Made by a program: the position numbers and the translations under genes
Part shown: in pieces, positions 12,010 to 23,073 of the stretch
Numbering within the stretch: position 1 is the first letter of the stretch
How the letters are laid out: every line of letters starts with the position of its first letter
Notes under the pieces: model-generated
Databases searched by the model: none
Seen by the model: only the letters and a program-made list of their open reading frames with translations
Told to the model about the DNA's origin: nothing
From: Jacaranda mimosifolia
Taxonomy: Eukaryota > Streptophyta > Magnoliopsida > Lamiales > Bignoniaceae
Length of the DNA stretch: 64,000 nt
NCBI GenBank assembly: GCA_018894105.1
Contig: CM032125.1
Location: 30,241,032-30,305,031 of the forward strand
Direction: 5' to 3'

Positions 12010-12763
12010 ATGTATGTTAATATCCTGGGCTGGAATTAACTAAAATCGACCTGAGAGAGATCAAAGGGTGTGCCTCAGGTGAATCGGGATCGAGTGCTGC
12101 AATAAACAACAAACGTCAGGCCAGCCGAGGTGCCCTCGGCTAAGGCACTCCGATGCTCAAGTAAATAAGGATCGACTAGAGATATGAGCAGTGGAGTGGA
12201 CACTAGATAAGAAATGACATACCTTGATGAAAGGTTGTGATGGGGTATTTATAGCCTTATCAAAGTGGTTGATGTGTCCTTGATGCCCTTGTTGTGTAAG
12301 AAGGGCAATTGTCCTTATCTGAGGACTTTTCCATTTTATCTAACTTGTGTACTATTCTAGGTGGCGCTGCCTCCAGCTAGCTAGGACAAAGCGATACACT
12401 GGAGGCACCCCCAAACCTGACACGACTGCAGAAGGCAGTATTGCTGATGGCATGCGTTATTAATACGGCAGCACGACACCTGGCAAGGCATTTAATGCGG
12501 CCAACGGGTTCTCTCTTTCCTACAACCCCTCTGGTCGAGACCAGCTCGCTCTGGTCGAAGCTACATCATTCTGGTCAAAGGATAGGGGCCACCTAAAGGA
12601 GATCATCGATCGCGGTCGAGACGCTAATACTCTTCTCAACAAGCAAGGTTTTAGTGATCAAGTTGTGGTTGAATCTCCTGGTCAGTTTGGAACGAGTTGG
12701 GCTTGGGGCTCCTATCCTAGTCGAGTGTTATTGGGCTGGGCCCGCTGGGGCCTTCCCATATCA
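12010..12763 (-). repeat. Probable 3' LTR of the gypsy remnant
   Basis: On the plus strand it runs from TGTATGTTAATATCC to CTTCCCATATCA, so it has TG...CA ends in either orientation. In element (minus) orientation it is preceded by the purine-rich GTGAGGGGAC, a fair polypurine tract, and contains TATAAATA at 12253-12246. The left edge is set where the match to the right arm fades. Only one LTR is present, so the ends cannot be checked against a partner. Confidence 0.6.
12246..12253 (-). promoter_or_regulatory. LTR TATA box, minus strand
   Basis: TATAAATA in element orientation within the LTR, preceded by GGC and followed by CCCC, a typical plant LTR promoter core. Confidence 0.5.
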
Positions 12764-12996
12764 TGAGTCCCCTCACTCGTGAATCCTGATCAAGCATGTT
12801 GACGAGAAGGAATGGGGAGTAGCTAACTTACTAGCTAACAATTGGGAGGAATCGACTAGACAAGTAGAGTCGATGAGGGTTTTAAAGAGTCGACCAGGGT
12901 TTTGGCGAATTTAATGCATCTATTACGTTGGGTCATGTGAAATGCCAAAGGGCAACAAGGTAATAATTGCGGCCGTTTAGGTTTTCGCACCTTAGG

Positions 12997-13005
12997 TATA
13001 AATAG
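12997..13005 (+). promoter_or_regulatory. TATA box facing the antisense ORF
   Basis: TATAAATAG on the plus strand, in a GC-rich setting (GGTATAAATAGGCGCGG), lies about 370 bp before the antisense coding relic. It points opposite to the LTR promoter and could have driven the antisense transcript. Confidence 0.45.
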
Positions 13006-13120
13006 GCGCGGTGATAATTTTTATTTTTACATTTACAACTTTGCGTGAGGTCGAGCCCATCAATTCACTGTCTTCTGCATTCTGTTTTTAGACAACCAAA
13101 CTACGTAAGTGTTTTGATAT

Positions 13121-13256
13121 CTCCGAGTGTGCTTTGCTCTTTGATCTTAAACGCAACGTCATAGTAATGATGCTGAGGATGTTTAGCTCTCTGAGTGTGC
13201 TTTGCTCTTTGATCTTAAACACAACGTCATAGCAATGATGCTGAGGGTGTTTAGCG
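13121..13256 (+). repeat. 68-bp tandem duplication
   Basis: Two near-identical units starting at 13121 and 13189 (GAGTGTGCTTTGCTCTTTGA ...) with a few transitions. They lie in the leader of the antisense ORF. Confidence 0.85.
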
Positions 13257-13362
13257 GTGATGAGGGTAACCAAAGGAGTAATAGCGAGGGGACTAGGTCG
13301 GAGCAGTGAGGGAGATTTGACTAGTAATTCTGATAGCTTGACCTCCAATAGTTCTAGCGATG

Positions 13363-15623
13363 AACGATTTGGCACTGGGGCCAAGTGAACCCCCAGTGTC
13401 TCATGGTTGATTGTTTACCCTTGATCACTATAGCGAGATTAGGTCAAAGGTGACAGAGGCTGACCTTAATATCCTTAGACAGGTCTATCGCATTCCCCAG
13501 GGTTATGAGCTTATTGTCCCGGGGCCTGGGGATAGGATGCATCAACCACCCACTAGTTGCATTACTGTGTTGAGGATGACCTTAGGTGTGGGCTTAGGTT
13601 CCCCTTGGCGAGCCAATAATTGACCTGCTAAGGGGTCTTCAGGTCTACATCACCCAGCTTCTCCCCAATTGTTTCTCGACTGTATATAATTTTGTAGTCT
13701 TGATGCACACCCATGACTAGCCACCAACCTTTGCTAATTTCAACAACCTCTTTCACCTCCCCATGTCTCATAAGTGGGGGAGTACCGGGGAGTTGGGCTT
13801 TTATTACCTAACTGCTCGAATTCGTCGAAAGTTCATGGTTACCCCAGCCTCTTTCTTTGGCCAAAAGTGGAAAACTAGGTACTTTATGCTCGGGCTTCTG
13901 GGGGAGTGGGCTTCAATATCCCTAAGGGTTGGATGCGGGGGCATGTCGAGATACCGTGGAACTAAACTCCAACTTGGCCCAACACCTTTGTGCAAGATCT
14001 GATCGAGTTTGGTCAAATTGAGGCATCTGGCTATCTAGAGGAGAAAAACCTTGTGCTGGTGGGGTTGTCGCCTGCCAAACTCGATCTACCCGAGGATGCA
14101 CAATTAGCTAGATAGTCACATGTGTTTCTGTAGCTGTTGTGTCTTTACTATTTGGTCGAGCCTTACATGCTTTGGTTTTGTTGTTATGCAGATCGAGAAG
14201 AGATAATGCATTAAACACGAGCCCAAGCCATTGCTCACGTGGAGAGGAATCGAGAGTGCTGCGGGGGCATGCTGAGAAACAGTTGCACTGGCCGCGTCAT
14301 AGCCCGTTGCTCTGTTCCCGTCATTACTGCTCCTCCAGTGGTACTAGTTGCCCCAACGACTGGCAGAACTGCTGGCCGAGGAAAAAGGCCTGCGATCGAA
14401 TAGGCGGGGCCAGCCACAAAAAGGACGGCGACCGATAAAGGGAAAGGAAGGGCCAGGGCAGCTAAGGGATACTACCTCTTCGATCATCGAGATAATGGAA
14501 AGCTCTTTGACCTGATGGAGTTGCCCGTACTGCAGTTTGGGACTGAATTAGCAATTTACAATTCAATGTCTATGATGACGGCAGGGGAAACTAGGGCCCT
14601 GTCGATGAAGGTTTTAATAGCTGGTCTGTTCGCTTCTGACCAGCGTAAGATGATGGAGAAAAGTCAAGGCGCAGTGATGAAGTCCTTGGCTTATCACGCC
14701 AATATGGTAATGGTTTTAGTTGAGTATATATTCGCAGTGTTTTACGTATGTTTCCTCTTTGCAGGTCGGCCAACTGGGCTATCATCTGTTTCATAGGTCG
14801 GAGCTGGCTCTTAACCAAGTGGACTAGATGTAGGAGGGCCACAAGGAAATAGAGATGACTAAAGTGGCGTAGGAGTCTGCTCAGATAGAGGTCGAGTGAC
14901 TGACCAAGCAGTTAGAGAAAATAGATGCGCAGCTCGAGGCAAAAGATGTCGAGCTAATGGCGGTTGTGAGTTGGTAGAGCGCAGCCAAGGAGCTCCTGAA
15001 GAAAGCTCAAGTGGCAGCATAATCCTACTATGACAATGGTCGAGCCCAGGGTTACGAGGTGGTGCTTCAATTGCTAGACGCGAGTTTGATAGGACGCAGG
15101 AGGCCGTTCAGCAGTTCATACTGACTTTCGCCTTCATGGATGCTAGCATTATATTCTCTCTCGACGATGCTAAGGATGCCTTCGACAAGGCCGTCAAGCA
15201 GTTGGAGTTTCTTGGGTACCCATTCCGCATGGAGGATAAGGAGTACTTGGGCTACACGCTCGATGAGCAGCTGCGCTCGTACCTCGACGAGCCTGTTCCA
15301 CCCGTGAGGGCCCGTGTCGAGAAGCTGCACCTGCCAAGGGGACATCTGTTACACCAACTATTGTTCCTACTCATCAAGCCAAGGTCGAGGTGGTAACCAC
15401 TGAGTTCATCTTCGCCAATGACTTTGCCTTCGACATTTGGGATGGTAAAGTGAACGTGGTTGACTATTTTCCCCCTGGCTCGCATCCTTTCTTGGTCAAT
15501 GAAGCAAGGCCCTCTAGGTGTCCAGATGAGGGCAAGGATAGCCCTACGCAAGCTGAAGGGGTTGGGTCAAGCAATTCTTTAAGTGCTGAGGTTTATATGT
15601 TTGGTCGCCCTGTGAGGCGTTGA
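13363..15623 (+). pseudogene. Antisense ORF of a Tat-type element (plant gypsy-type transposon domain)
   Basis: The plus strand reads a long protein broken by several frameshifts and stops. The first part (about 13411-14100) includes LNILRQVYRIPQGYELIVPG, YITQLLPNCFSTVYNF, FNNLFHLP and FFGQKWKTRYF, matching the layout of the 'putative gypsy type transposon' domain (PF04195) as I know it. A Lys/Arg/Ala-rich stretch and ELPVLQFGTELAIYNS follow, then a coiled-coil-like part near 14840-15010 (QLEKIDAQLEAKDVELMAV). A GT..AG intron near 14720-14765 is possible. The role of this protein in living elements is unknown. Alternative: part of a related, separate transposon. Confidence 0.65.
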
Positions 15624-16390
15624 TTTGTAATTTTTTTATTTTTGTTTTTTCAGACGCATTGTATTCGGATTCTTATTTTGGGATAATTTAAGTGTTTGCC
15701 TTTTATGCACTACTATGCAATTTATCTTTCTTTTCTTTTGATGCTTTTGCTGAGGTCAAATGCCAATTGTTATTGGATAACAACATAAACCAACGTAACC
15801 CCTTAATAAAGGGATTAATAAAGGAATTAAATATTTTTGTGGTCGATTTATAGATCGATCAGTGCAAGAGTATGGAATGGATCCAAGACGTTTATCTCAT
15901 GTCATGATGTAATTGACCTTAACTTGTGTGATAGTTTGAGTTATACCGAGTGCATGGTCGACCGGTGTCGCCTAGATGTGATTAAAATTTTAATGCATGA
16001 GTTGCAAGTTTTTTATATCTCAATCGAATCAGGTTTTCGGTCGACTGTTAGGTCGAGAATGAGTGATTAACCCATTTATTTAGTGTGGCCAATGAATGTT
16101 CTGGGTAGAGACCGATCTCTGGTCAACTTTGAATGATTGGGTCGTTCATTAATTTAGGCTGGAAACCTCTATTTTACGGTATGAAATCGATGTCGACTAT
16201 TGGGTCGACTCCGAACGATTAGGTCGTTCGTTAATTTGGGCTAGAAGCCTTTGTCGTGCAGTTTGAAACCGATGTCGACTTCGAACGATTGGGTCGTTCC
16301 TTTTGTGATATGAGCAGAATGATGTGCACACAAGCGTAGCTTGATTGCTTTTAGAGAGGTGTTGTGGTACAATGGGGGGCTTTGAACATT
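15624..16390. other. Retroelement spacer with inverted-repeat units
   Basis: No gene. From 16131 to 16299 there are three related units of 70-80 bp, each carrying GAACGATTGGGTCGTTC or a variant, which is an inverted repeat (GAACGA/TCGTTC) around a 5-base centre, at 16131, 16212 and 16283. It lies between the pol end and the antisense ORF. Confidence 0.65.
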
Positions 16391-16391
16391 G

Positions 16392-16740
16392 TTACACATA
16401 GAATTTCTTCAAGTTTATTGCGTTCCAGGGTCGAGGGAGCTCATTCCCAAGCATGTCCGCCAGTCGATATGCGTTGTTCCTTGCTACTTTGACCACTAAG
16501 TATAGGCCCTCCCACTTGGGGTCAAGCTTTCCCACATTCTTCGATACTTCGGCTTTCTTGAGGACGATGTTGCCTACTTTGAAAGTTCTATGTCGAACTC
16601 CCTTGTTGTAATGTTCCACCATCTTCGACTTATATCTCTGCATTGTGGTGTAAGCTTGCCGTCGCAACTTGTCAATGGTCTCCAAATCGAGTTCCCATTC
16701 TAAAGTATTTCTTAGTGGGTTGAAATAGATCACTTGAGCT
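16392..16740 (-). pseudogene. Ty3/gypsy polyprotein C-terminus (after integrase)
   Basis: The minus strand reads about 115 residues ending at a normal stop. It contains RRQAYTTMQRYKSKMVEHYN, then RTFKVGNIVLKK, LDPKWEGLYLVVKV and a final LPRPWNAINLKKFY. This is the usual tail of Tat-type gypsy Pol, downstream of the integrase core. The part upstream of about 16740 is kinase sequence on the other strand, so the frame continuing there is accidental. Truncated at the N-terminal side. Confidence 0.88.
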
Positions 16741-17270
16741 GTATGGGATATCTTGCTCCCGAATACACAACCACCGGCCATTTCACTGAGAAAAGTTACA
16801 TTTATGCCTTTGGGGTGCTCGTTTTCCAAATCCTCTCCGGGAAGAAAAAATATGCGACTTCCATGCGTGCTTCTGCTGAGTCATGCAGACTCAATTTTAT
16901 AGATGAAAATCTCTATAGGAAGTTCTATGAACCTGAAGCTTCTATGCTTGCAAAAGTCGCGGTCTTGTGCACCCATGAATCTCCACATGAGAGGCCATAC
17001 ATGGAAACAATTGTACAACAACTCAATAACTATGTTAACTTCCGACGATCATGATTTTCTGCGTAAGGTAGATTGCTACTAACCCGCCTAATTTTGTTAC
17101 ATTCTAGGTTAGTATCTTCGCAGAACGATTGCCTAGGAATGGTTGTTATTTAGGAGGGGTTGTGTTTAATGAAAATTTGTTATGTAAGGGGGCGGTTTTC
17201 CTCCATTAAATACAAGGATTACTTCACTTTGCTCGGATGCTTCTGCTGCTGATATTTATATATTCTCACC
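16741..17270 (+). pseudogene. LRR receptor-like kinase C-terminal fragment, block R2
   Basis: The best preserved kinase piece. From 16741 to 17054 it reads MGYLAPEYTTTGHFTEKS, YAFGVLVFQILSGKK, FIDENLYRKFYEPEA, AVLCTHESPHERPYMETIVQ and then a stop. These are kinase subdomains VIII to XI (APE motif, F-G of subdomain IX, the ERP arginine). The wording is like the Arabidopsis LRR kinases At5g51560/At4g22730, from memory. Subdomains I-VII, the membrane segment and the LRRs are absent because the gypsy remnant joins just upstream. About 17055-17270 is former 3' flank, also found in the other blocks. SDV is changed to SYI. Confidence 0.85.
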
Positions 17271-17651
17271 AAAATATATTTTGTTTTTATTTATGATGTG
17301 AAATATATTAGTTGAAATAAAAGATTTGAACTGTCTGGTATTGGACTAATTGTTGTATATCTAGGTCTGAGGGTCCCCTTTCTTTAATTCTTTTTATTAC
17401 ATGATGCTTATGGCAACATGTATTAGTGAAAAACATGTGGGATGGATACGCAAACACCTTCTAAGGGTTATATTATTAAAATTGCATTGACACTTGGTGT
17501 TAATTTGTCAAGAAAAATAAAGCAGTGGTAAACATTAATAAAAAATTTGTATTGAGGGTTAATTGGTGGTGTTGGTGGCAGCGGCTACGGCGATGGTAGC
17601 AGTGGGGGCGATGGGTGGTGTTCCATCATTAATTGTTTTGGATTGGATTAA
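17271..17651. other. AT-rich spacer
   Basis: No gene. It contains a short GGTGG/GCGGC-rich patch near 17560-17620 (GGTGTTGGTGGCAGCGGC). It separates the R2 kinase relic from a MITE. Confidence 0.5.
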
Positions 17652-17976
17652 GAGGGTATTTGGTTAAGTTTATTCAAAAGATCTTATGAACTCTTACCTC
17701 TTATATTAGATTTTATTTTTAAAATAAGTTATTGAAGTGTGTGAATAAAATAAGATTTTAAAACTTATAAGATGTTTGTAGTGATAATTTTATAACCGAA
17801 ATGGTTAAAATTAAAGGAATTTGTTAAGAATTTGAAAATAATTTTAGAATCTCCTTACTTTTTCAAAGAAACTTATAAAATTTTAAAATAATAAGATTTA
17901 TCTAAACAAAACTATATAGAGACATCTTATAAACTTTTAAATATTTTATAAGCTATAACTTCGACCAAACAATATC
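17652..17976. mobile_element. Tourist-like MITE
   Basis: A 325-bp AT-rich element with ends GAGGGTATTTGGTT and ACCAAACAATATC, imperfect inverted repeats, flanked by TAA on both sides (17649-17651, 17977-17979). A TAA duplication is typical of PIF/Harbinger. No coding capacity. Confidence 0.6.
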
Positions 17977-18139
17977 TAAAAAATTCAAATAAGAAATTTG
18001 TAATGAAAACATTAGTGATAGCATGTTTTGAAATTTATAAAAAATATTTTAGTGACGAAAAATGTTAACATAATTAAGAAAGAAGAAGAGAAAGAATTCA
18101 ACAATGAATTTGCTGATAGTCAAGCCATGAATGAGCAAA

Positions 18140-18374
18140 GAAAAATTGATAGTAGTCTGTCAGACATCTGCAAGACCATCCCAGCTAGCCTAGGTTGTCT
18201 GAGAATGATCCTCCACTGCTTCAACCAACTTAGGAGCTTGAACTGAGGGGTTGTTAATCACACTTTGGTCAAGCAACCATGATTTATCAACCAAACTTAA
18301 TTTCCTGTCGCCCTTAGAACTCAAGGATACAGAGGTACAAGCCTATAGAACAAACTTGTTCAAGTAAGGTCGTG
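18140..18374 (+). repeat. Conserved unassigned module, copy 2 (diverged)
   Basis: Same module as at 1165-1400 but with more substitutions. It stops at AAGTAAGGTCGTG, exactly where the hAT-derived sequence starts. The missing 3' part and the DUF1442 3' remnant resume near 27396, beyond the transposon. Confidence 0.6.
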
Positions 18375-18598
18375 ATTTCACTCCAATCTCCCTCTCCCCG
18401 CCCAAAAAGCAGCAAAACAGAGCCCCAAGACGCTGTCCCCAGTCCCCACCACCAATATTCCAAAAAATTCTCTCTCTCTCTCAATATTAAAGGCCAAAAC
18501 AATGTAAGTTATTTGTTTTTCACTTGTTTATTTCTTTTTTTTTTTTGTATTAGAAAAGTTAGGTTTTTTTTTTTTTTTTAAATTGTTAACTTGTTTAG

Positions 18599-19170
18599 CT
18601 TTTTGTATGTGCATATTTTAATTGTTAACTTGTTATTAATCATTATGTAAATGATTATTATTGCATTAGATAAAAAAAGTTAGGATTTTTTTTTAATGGG
18701 TAAAAAAAGTTAGTTTAATCAATTAAAATTTAGAATAAATTGATAATGTTAATCTATTAACTTTTTGTATATTTATATTTTAATTGTTAACTTTTTATTA
18801 ATTTTTATGTAATTGATTATTATTGCATTAGATGAAAAGGTTAGGATTTTTTTTTAATGGGTAAAAAAAAAGTTAGAGTTTAATCAATTAAAATTTAGGA
18901 TAAATTGATAATGTTAATCTATTAACTTTTTGTATATGCATATTTTAATTGTTAACTTGTTATTAATTGTTATGTAATTGATTATTATTGCATTAGATGA
19001 AAAAGTTAGAATTTTTTTTTTAATGGGTAAAAAAAAAGTTAGAGTTTAATCAATTAAAATTTAGGATAAATTGATAATGTTAATATATTAAATTTTTGTA
19101 TATGCATATTTTAATTGTTAACTTGTTATTAATTGTTATGTAATTGATAATTATTGCATTAGATAAAAAA
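18599..19170 (+). repeat. 165-bp tandem repeat, about 3.5 copies
   Basis: Units start at 18599, 18761, 18926 and 19092 (spacing 162, 165, 166) with the phrase CTTTTTGTAT..CATATTTTAATTGTT and an internal T-run plus GGGTAAAAAAAGTTAG. They fill the 5' intron of the outer hAT gene, between a donor near 18505 (ATGTAAGTTA) and an acceptor near 19270 (ATGTTACAG). Confidence 0.92.
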
Positions 19171-22100
19171 GTTTAGGGTTTATGGTTAGAATTTAGAAAT
19201 TGTGAATATTTATGAATTATGCATTATGAAAGAAATACTAAATTAACTGTATTTCAATTTATGTTACAGTGTTCACATGTCGATAGATAGGTTTTTCACC
19301 CGAATTTTGAAGTTTGGAGGCTCTACTTCGTCTTCACAAAATTTGCCTCTTTTTCAAGAAAGTGTCAATCAATCGGAAGATCCGCCTTGCAACGATAATT
19401 TGATATCACAATTACTTGAAAAACAAAGTCAAGCAGTTGACTTAGACTCTTTAAAGGCCGATCCCGCAGAAAGATTACCAATTTTGAAGTATCACCGAAT
19501 GATCGTGATACAGTAAGAAGATCATATATTCAAAAAGGTCTTTGTCAACTACGAAATCACAATTTTCCACAAACTGAAATGTTTGGTGTGATGCGTCGAT
19601 TTAATCATAAGTGGTTCAATATTTATCCAGATTGGTTGGAATATAGTGTATCATCAGATGGAGCATTTTGCCTTCCTTGTTATCTATTTAAGGATGAAGA
19701 TGTACATCAATGTGGGGGAGATACATTTTCAACTAAAGGATTTCGGGCTTGGAATAAAAAGGAAAGATTTGCTACTCATATCGGTGGGCCTAATAGTGAT
19801 CATCACAAATCAAAGAAGAAGTGTGAAGATTTGATGCAACAGAGTCAATCCATTCAAGCAGCTTTGGATAAGCAATCAAGCTTCTAAGTTGGAGTATCGG
19901 ATACGTTTAACTGCATCGATTAAAACTATGGGATTTCTTTTGGGTCAAGGAATGGCATTTCGAGGTCATGATGACAGTGCATCATCGTCAAATAAAGGTA
20001 ACTTTCTTGAACTTTTGAGATACTACACAGAAAATTATGAAAAAGATGTTGCTGCAATATTGAGAAAAGCACCAAAAAATAATCAGCTCACTTGTCCAAC
20101 AGTACAAAAAGAAATTATACGTGCATGTGCTATGGAAACAACTAAGGTGGTCATAGAGGATTTAAATGGTGATTACTTTAGTGTACTTGTTGATGAATCC
20201 CATGATATATCGTGTAAGGAGCATGGCTCTTATTTTGCGATATGTTGATAGGAGAGGATTAGTAATGGAGAGATTTATTGGGATTCTTCACGTTCGTGAT
20301 ACTAGTGTTTTATCTCTAAAAGAAGGAGTTGCTTCATTGCTTGCTCAACATTCATTAAGTATATCATATATACGTGGTCAATGCTATGACGGAGCAAGTA
20401 ACATGCAAGGTGAATTTAATGGACGTAAAGCTTTAATTCAACGAGAAAATAGGTCGGCTCATTTAGTTCATTGTTTTTCTCATCAACTTCAATTGACTCT
20501 TGTTGGGATTAGTAAGAAATATGATGAAGTTGCTAGAGTTGTTAACTTAGTTTTAGCTGTGATAAATGTGGTGGGAGCTTCTTTTAAACGTAGAGATGAA
20601 TTTCGAGATGCGCAAATTCTCAAAATCCAAAAGGCATTTGAAATGGGTGAGCTTCAGACTGGTAGGGGGTCTACATCAAGAATTAGGTCTTGCGAGACCA
20701 CGTGATACTTGTTGGGGATCTCACTTTAAATCTTTTGTTAACTTCATTCTATTGTTTGATTCAATAATTGATGTGCTTGACACTGTTGGTACGGATGCAG
20801 ACTCATCAGTAGGGGTGCTCAGAAAAAACCAAAACCGATCGAACAAACTGAAAATAAAAAAAACCAAACCGAATTTTTTATTTCTAAAATTTTTGGTTTT
20901 CGGTTCGGTTTGATTTTTTTTCTCGGTTAAACCGAACCGAAAATATATATATATTTTTTTTTTTAAAGTTTAAGTGTAATTTTTCAAAATGGTAATGTGC
21001 TTTTAAGTTTTTGGGATAGATAAGAATGAAATTTTTTATAAGGTGAAATAATTGAGAAAAAAAGAAGTGAAATTGGAGATGAGAAAACAAAACTATATTG
21101 TCTTTATTTTATAGAATATAATTGATTTTATCATCTTATTACTAAACATAGGCCATAGCTGCGAAATAGTTATTAAAAAATAAAAATCCTACGTTTTATA
21201 AATAGTATAGATATTAATATATGATATATTGACATATAATTATGATACAAAGAGAAAAAAAATAGATAATTATGATTTTTTTTATTAAACGAAGTAATAC
21301 GTATTACATATAAAAAATAGATGATTTTGATTGAAAGAACAAAAAATGTGATATGAAAAGAAAATTGAAAATTTTCTTTTTAATTAATTAATTAACATAT
21401 ATATATAATAGGGTACACTAATGAATAAAATTGAAATTTCAATTTTAATTGCAAACTATAAGATTGGATCCTATTTATGAATCATGTATTCATGTGATGT
21501 AGACTTGTAGTAGTAGACTAGTAGTACATAATATATTGTACATTGCATCTGACCAATTTATAAAGTCATAATTCATAAAGATTATCTATGATTCTATATT
21601 ATTATGAAAACAAAGATTGTTCATTGTTTTAGTAGTACATAATGTACTGTATATTGCATATGATAACCAATAAAGATTATCTATGATTCTACATTATTAT
21701 GAAAACAAAGATTGTTTGTGTCTAAAATATAGTTAAAACTTAAAAGCTAATATAGTTTGAAAGATAAAGTGGAAAGTGCCAAAATTATCCTTTAGAAATT
21801 ATGATTTAATAAGGTTATAATTGTATTTTTCACAAAATTTACAAATTCACAATCTATATTATGATGTCATTGGACTAATTTGCTATTTAACTTTAGTAGA
21901 ATAGACTAAGTTTAAGATTTAATTAGTTATAAATTGTGTGCACGTGCATGAGTGCATTTGCCTTGGCAGTTATACACTAGCAATTTTAGTACACTCAATG
22001 AGTCAATGTGTTATGTGTGTGTGTACTGTGTAGTAAAATTTTTATAACATAAAATAATTAAAATATTTATTTATCTTCTTAAATTTATAATATTTTAAAT

Positions 22101-22506
22101 ATATATTTTTTATAATAGATGAATTATAATTTATAATTGATAATTATAAAAATTACATCCTAATTTCTAAGTTCTAACTATATTATTGATTTATTTTTTA
22201 AATTCTAAATGTGTATACATAATATAAATAATTCCAAATGCTAATATTATATTCAAATTCTAATTTTTAAATGATAATTTAAAATTTATAAATAAATTAT
22301 AATTCATATAACTTAAATTCTAAAATATAATTTTGAATAACAATTTAACAATTAAATATTAATTAAGCAAATAACAATTAATAAATTGTCATTTGCTGGT
22401 TGCCACTTGTCGCCAAAAGGCCCAAAACCAAAGACCAATTTGAGTTTTGACTAATTTTGACCTAAAGCTAAATGGCTAAAAATCATTCAACAATCAACAC
22501 TGTTCA

Positions 22507-22507
<1 letters not shown>

Positions 22508-22544
<37 letters not shown>
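22508..22544. repeat. (CA)n microsatellite
   Basis: A pure CA run of about 37 bp just before the pyrimidine-rich leader of the inner hAT gene. Confidence 0.95.
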
Positions 22545-22549
<5 letters not shown>

Positions 22550-22559
22550 ACACATAACA

Positions 22560-23055
22560 AAAATCATCAAATCATTCAGCTGAGCCAATCGCCCCAGCCC
22601 TCGTCCTCGCCCCTCTTCGTCTCTCCACTCTCCAGTCTCCTCCCACAGTCCCACTTCCCAGACCCAAACCCAGAGGACCTAGACGGCAGACCCAGTCCCC
22701 GCGGCCCCTGCCTCTCACACTCTCACTCACAATCGCAGAGAAAGGAAAGCATGCAAGCTAGTAGGTAGCAACCCAGCCCTCACGCCACGTCGCCAATGGG
22801 AACGGAACTGAAGACACTCACCACTGCATCCTCACCTCACGGCACAGACCGACAGCCGCACCAGTCACTACTGCCGGCAGTTTCTCACTCTGCACAGTTT
22901 CAACCTTTCAGGTTTTTATCCTTTTTTTTTAATTTCATTCCAAATCTGAATATGTAAACATATCTATTATATTTATCTATTGTGTTTTTTTGCAAAATTT
23001 TAGTTGTTTTTTCATTAATGTGCTATTAAATTTTGATTCTTTTTTGTTGTTACAG
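22560..23055 (+). promoter_or_regulatory. 5' leader exon and intron of inner hAT gene
   Basis: A markedly GC- and C-rich tract (about 22590-22910) in otherwise AT-rich DNA looks like a transcribed 5' leader. It ends at TTTCAG/GTTTTTATC, a plausible donor near 22911, and an acceptor TGTTACAG lies at 23055, 18 bp before the ATG. A leader intron is common in plant hAT genes. Confidence 0.5.
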
Positions 23056-23073
23056 ATTCATTACATCACCACT

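Larger units (their letters stand above)
12010..16740 (-). mobile_element. Tat-lineage Ty3/gypsy retrotransposon, 3' part
   Basis: In minus-strand order the pieces are the end of Pol (16740-16392), a spacer, a long region with an opposite-strand coding relic (15623-13363), and an LTR (12763-12010). An extra ORF lying antisense between pol and the 3' LTR is known from Tat-lineage elements such as Retand and Grande. Everything upstream of the integrase end, including gag, protease, RT, RNase H and the 5' LTR, is missing: at about 16740 the element joins kinase-derived sequence directly. It is a dead fragment. Confidence 0.75.

Noticed and set aside
14139..14438. Frames of about 60-100 codons on both strands within the antisense ORF region
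   Set aside because: Shadows of the decayed plus-strand coding relic read in other frames.
16392..16829. Single 145-residue frame joining kinase-antisense and Pol sequence
   Set aside because: The part upstream of about 16740 is the reverse strand of the kinase relic; only the downstream part is Pol.
22472..22768. 98-codon frame with a Thr-His run
   Set aside because: Translation of the CA microsatellite and the C-rich leader of the inner hAT gene; the transposase starts at 23074.
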